Source of the DNA: Mesorhizobium xinjiangense
GTDB taxonomy: Bacteria; Pseudomonadota; Alphaproteobacteria; Rhizobiales; Rhizobiaceae
Direction of reading: 5' to 3'
DNA length: 64,000 bases
NCBI RefSeq assembly: GCF_009749525.1
Contig: NZ_WOAC01000006.1
Span: forward strand, 157,952-221,951
Every line of letters starts with the position of its first letter. Positions within the stretch are counted from its first letter, which is position 1. Shown here piece by piece: positions 62,552 through 64,000 of the stretch. The translations under genes and the position numbers were made by a program. The notes under the pieces are model-generated. The model made no database searches and had not been told where the DNA came from. It worked only from the letters and a program-made list of their open reading frames with translations.

Positions 62552-64000
62552 CTAGGAGCCTGTCCAGATAGCTCCGGCATAGGGCTGTTGGCTGAACGAT
62601 AGTGGGTTCATGCCGCTTGGGCGAGCTTGGTGAGGTTGTGGGCGGTGCAGATCAGCGCCCATTCGGCTTTCACTTTCTCGATGCCGCGCAGCAGGAACTG
62701 CCTGAACCCTCTTGCCTGTTTGATCTGTCCGAACACCGGCTCGACGACTTGCTTTCTGAGCCTGTATCGGGTTCGTCGTCCCGCTCGCTTCAGCTTGTCC
62801 CGCATCGCCTGGACGAGCGGTCCGCTAATTTTGGGTCTGCCTTCGGCAGGGTGCTTGGCGCGTCCGGTAGCGAGGTAAGCGCCGACCTCGCGCTCGGCCA
62901 AGGCGGCAAGATTTGCCTCGCTGCAGTAACCGGCATCGGCTGAGGCTTCCTTTGGCTTGCGGCCGAGATTGTCCTTGATCCCGTCTATGAGCGGCACGAG
63001 TTGGTCCTGGTCGCTCATGCTGTGCGTCAGGCTCTGGGCCACGATGATCTGGGCCTGTGCATCGACAGCGGCCTGCGCATTGTAGCCCTGGATGTAACCG
63101 TCCTTGGTCTTCAAGATGCGGCTTTCCGGATCGGTGAAGTTGCGCTGCGCCTTGCCCTCGGGCTCCGTCTTCGGTGGCGCCGGCGTCTTGCCGTTCTTCT
63201 TGCGGCCCTCTGCCTTGCGCTGCTCCTCCGCCTTTTCCCGGCGGCGCATCTCTTCTTCGGCGGCGGCCTTGGCTTCCGCCTCCAGTTCGGCCTTGGCCTG
63301 GCGTATCTTCTCCAGTCGCTTCTGCTTGTCGGCCACCCAATCGGGCATCTCGTCGCCGCGCTGCTTGCCGTAGAGCTTGTCCTCCTCCCGATCGGCCGCC
63401 TCCGCGGCTTTGAGCCAGCGGTCGACCTCCGCCCCGAGCTCCGCTTCCCGCTTCTTCATGCGCTCGTAGCTCATCGCCTTGTGCTTGGACGCGTTGGCCT
63501 TGATCTTGGTGCCGTCGAGCGCCACGTGCCCGAGCTTCACCAATCCCGCCTTCTCGGCAAGCTGCAAGACCTGCACGAACAGCGCAGCCAGCGCCTTCAG
63601 ATGCCGTCTGCGGAACTCCGAGATGGTGCGGAAGTCCGGCGCATCGCCCGCCACGATCATCATGAAGTCCGCTCGCTCAGAAGCCGCCCTGGCGATCCGC
63701 CGCGACGAGTAGATGCCGCTCGCGTAGCCATGCAGAAGCAGCGCCGTCATCATGCGCGGATCAAACGGTGGTTGGCCCAGCACGCTCCTGTAGCTGCCGG
63801 CAATCGCGGAAAGATCAAGCTCTTCCCGCACCAGCGCCACGATCAGCCGAGACAGGTGATCCCTGGGCACGTAATCCTGCACGCTCGGCGGCAGAAGCTG
63901 TGCCTCATCGATCTTCCAGAGGCGAAAGTCCTTGCTCATAACCCAGCAAGGAATCAGACTCGCACCCGCTTGACCAGTGACTACTCAGACACGCTCCTAG
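62552..64000. mobile_element. IS1182-family insertion sequence
   Basis: Ends: left CTAGGAGCCTGTCCAGATAG; right, read inward on the minus strand, CTAGGAGCGTGTCTGAGTAG (15 of 20 matching). CTAG at both outer ends could be the target or part of the repeat. It encodes one full transposase and appears complete, about 1.45 kb. The window ends exactly at its outer edge, which suggests a contig break at a multicopy element. Confidence 0.85.
62608..63939 (-). CDS. IS1182-family transposase
   Basis: 443 residues. The N-terminal DUF772-type domain (FRLWKIDEAQLLPPSVQDYV, VLGQPPFDPRMMTALLLHGYASGIYSSRRI) and DDE core: Asp in VALDGTKIKANASKH, Asp in ASADAGYCSEAN and the Glu in VVEPVFGQIKQARGFRQF. A long coiled, charged Lys/Glu insertion (about 170-260) is typical of IS1182 and IS5-like members. 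All three catalytic regions are intact, so it is probably active. Confidence 0.93.
   Translation of the reverse strand: MSKDFRLWKIDEAQLLPPSVQDYVPRDHLSRLIVALVREELDLSAIAGSYRSVLGQPPFDPRMMTALLLHGYASGIYSSRRIARAASERADFMMIVAGDAPDFRTISEFRRRHLKALAALFVQVLQLAEKAGLVKLGHVALDGTKIKANASKHKAMSYERMKKREAELGAEVDRWLKAAEAADREEDKLYGKQRGDEMPDWVADKQKRLEKIRQAKAELEAEAKAAAEEEMRRREKAEEQRKAEGRKKNGKTPAPPKTEPEGKAQRNFTDPESRILKTKDGYIQGYNAQAAVDAQAQIIVAQSLTHSMSDQDQLVPLIDGIKDNLGRKPKEASADAGYCSEANLAALAEREVGAYLATGRAKHPAEGRPKISGPLVQAMRDKLKRAGRRTRYRLRKQVVEPVFGQIKQARGFRQFLLRGIEKVKAEWALICTAHNLTKLAQAA

Overview
The window is high-GC DNA, almost fully coding, from an alphaproteobacterium. The order Rhizobiales is likely, and something near Mesorhizobium or Nitratireductor would fit. 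The reasons are the pca/pob layout under PcaQ and PobR, a RIME-type palindromic element, three families of short mosaic repeats and the many ABC importers. This taxonomic call is inference. No tRNA, rRNA or CRISPR array was seen.

Region by region. 1-5.6 kb: 4-hydroxybenzoate/protocatechuate catabolism (pcaB fragment, pcaG, pcaH, pcaC, pcaQ, pobA, pobR-like), with a RelBE-type toxin-antitoxin pair lodged between pcaH and pcaG. 5.7-15.3 kb: a leftward reductive pyrimidine catabolism operon (beta-alanine aminotransferase, cupin, ureidopropionase, dihydropyrimidinase, four-gene ABC importer) facing a RutR-like regulator. A second, MazEF-type, toxin-antitoxin pair sits inside this operon. 15.5-22.2 kb: polysaccharide genes, a DMT transporter, a methanethiol oxidase-like protein, and an Rrf2-AhpD-DoxX operon. 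22.4-25.2 kb: preA/preT, the first step of pyrimidine reduction, with its own RutR-like box. 25.3-33.8 kb: a zeta-class GST, a lytic-transglycosylase lipoprotein and a peptide-type ABC importer whose double ATPase carries a helix-hairpin-helix tail. 34-42.4 kb: LysR-aminotransferase facing a ureohydrolase, polyamine-type ABC importer and C-N hydrolase. 43-48 kb: opgG-opgI-opgH-opgC for osmoregulated periplasmic glucans. 48-57.6 kb: an oxidoreductase, purU, an outer-membrane protein, a Pat-like CoA-ligase/GNAT fusion, an APH/P-loop kinase, UspA and TetR-SMR. 57.9-61.5 kb: an autotransporter gene split by a frameshift. 62.5-64 kb: an IS1182-family element whose outer end coincides with the window end.

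The genes work together mainly as small nutrient-scavenging modules, each with a linked regulator: aromatic acids (PcaQ, PobR), pyrimidines (RutR), guanidino or polyamine compounds (LysR) and periplasmic glucans. The most unusual points are the two toxin-antitoxin pairs placed in-line inside catabolic operons, two RutR-like boxes tying together two pyrimidine loci 8 kb apart, and the ABC ATPase with a helix-hairpin-helix domain.
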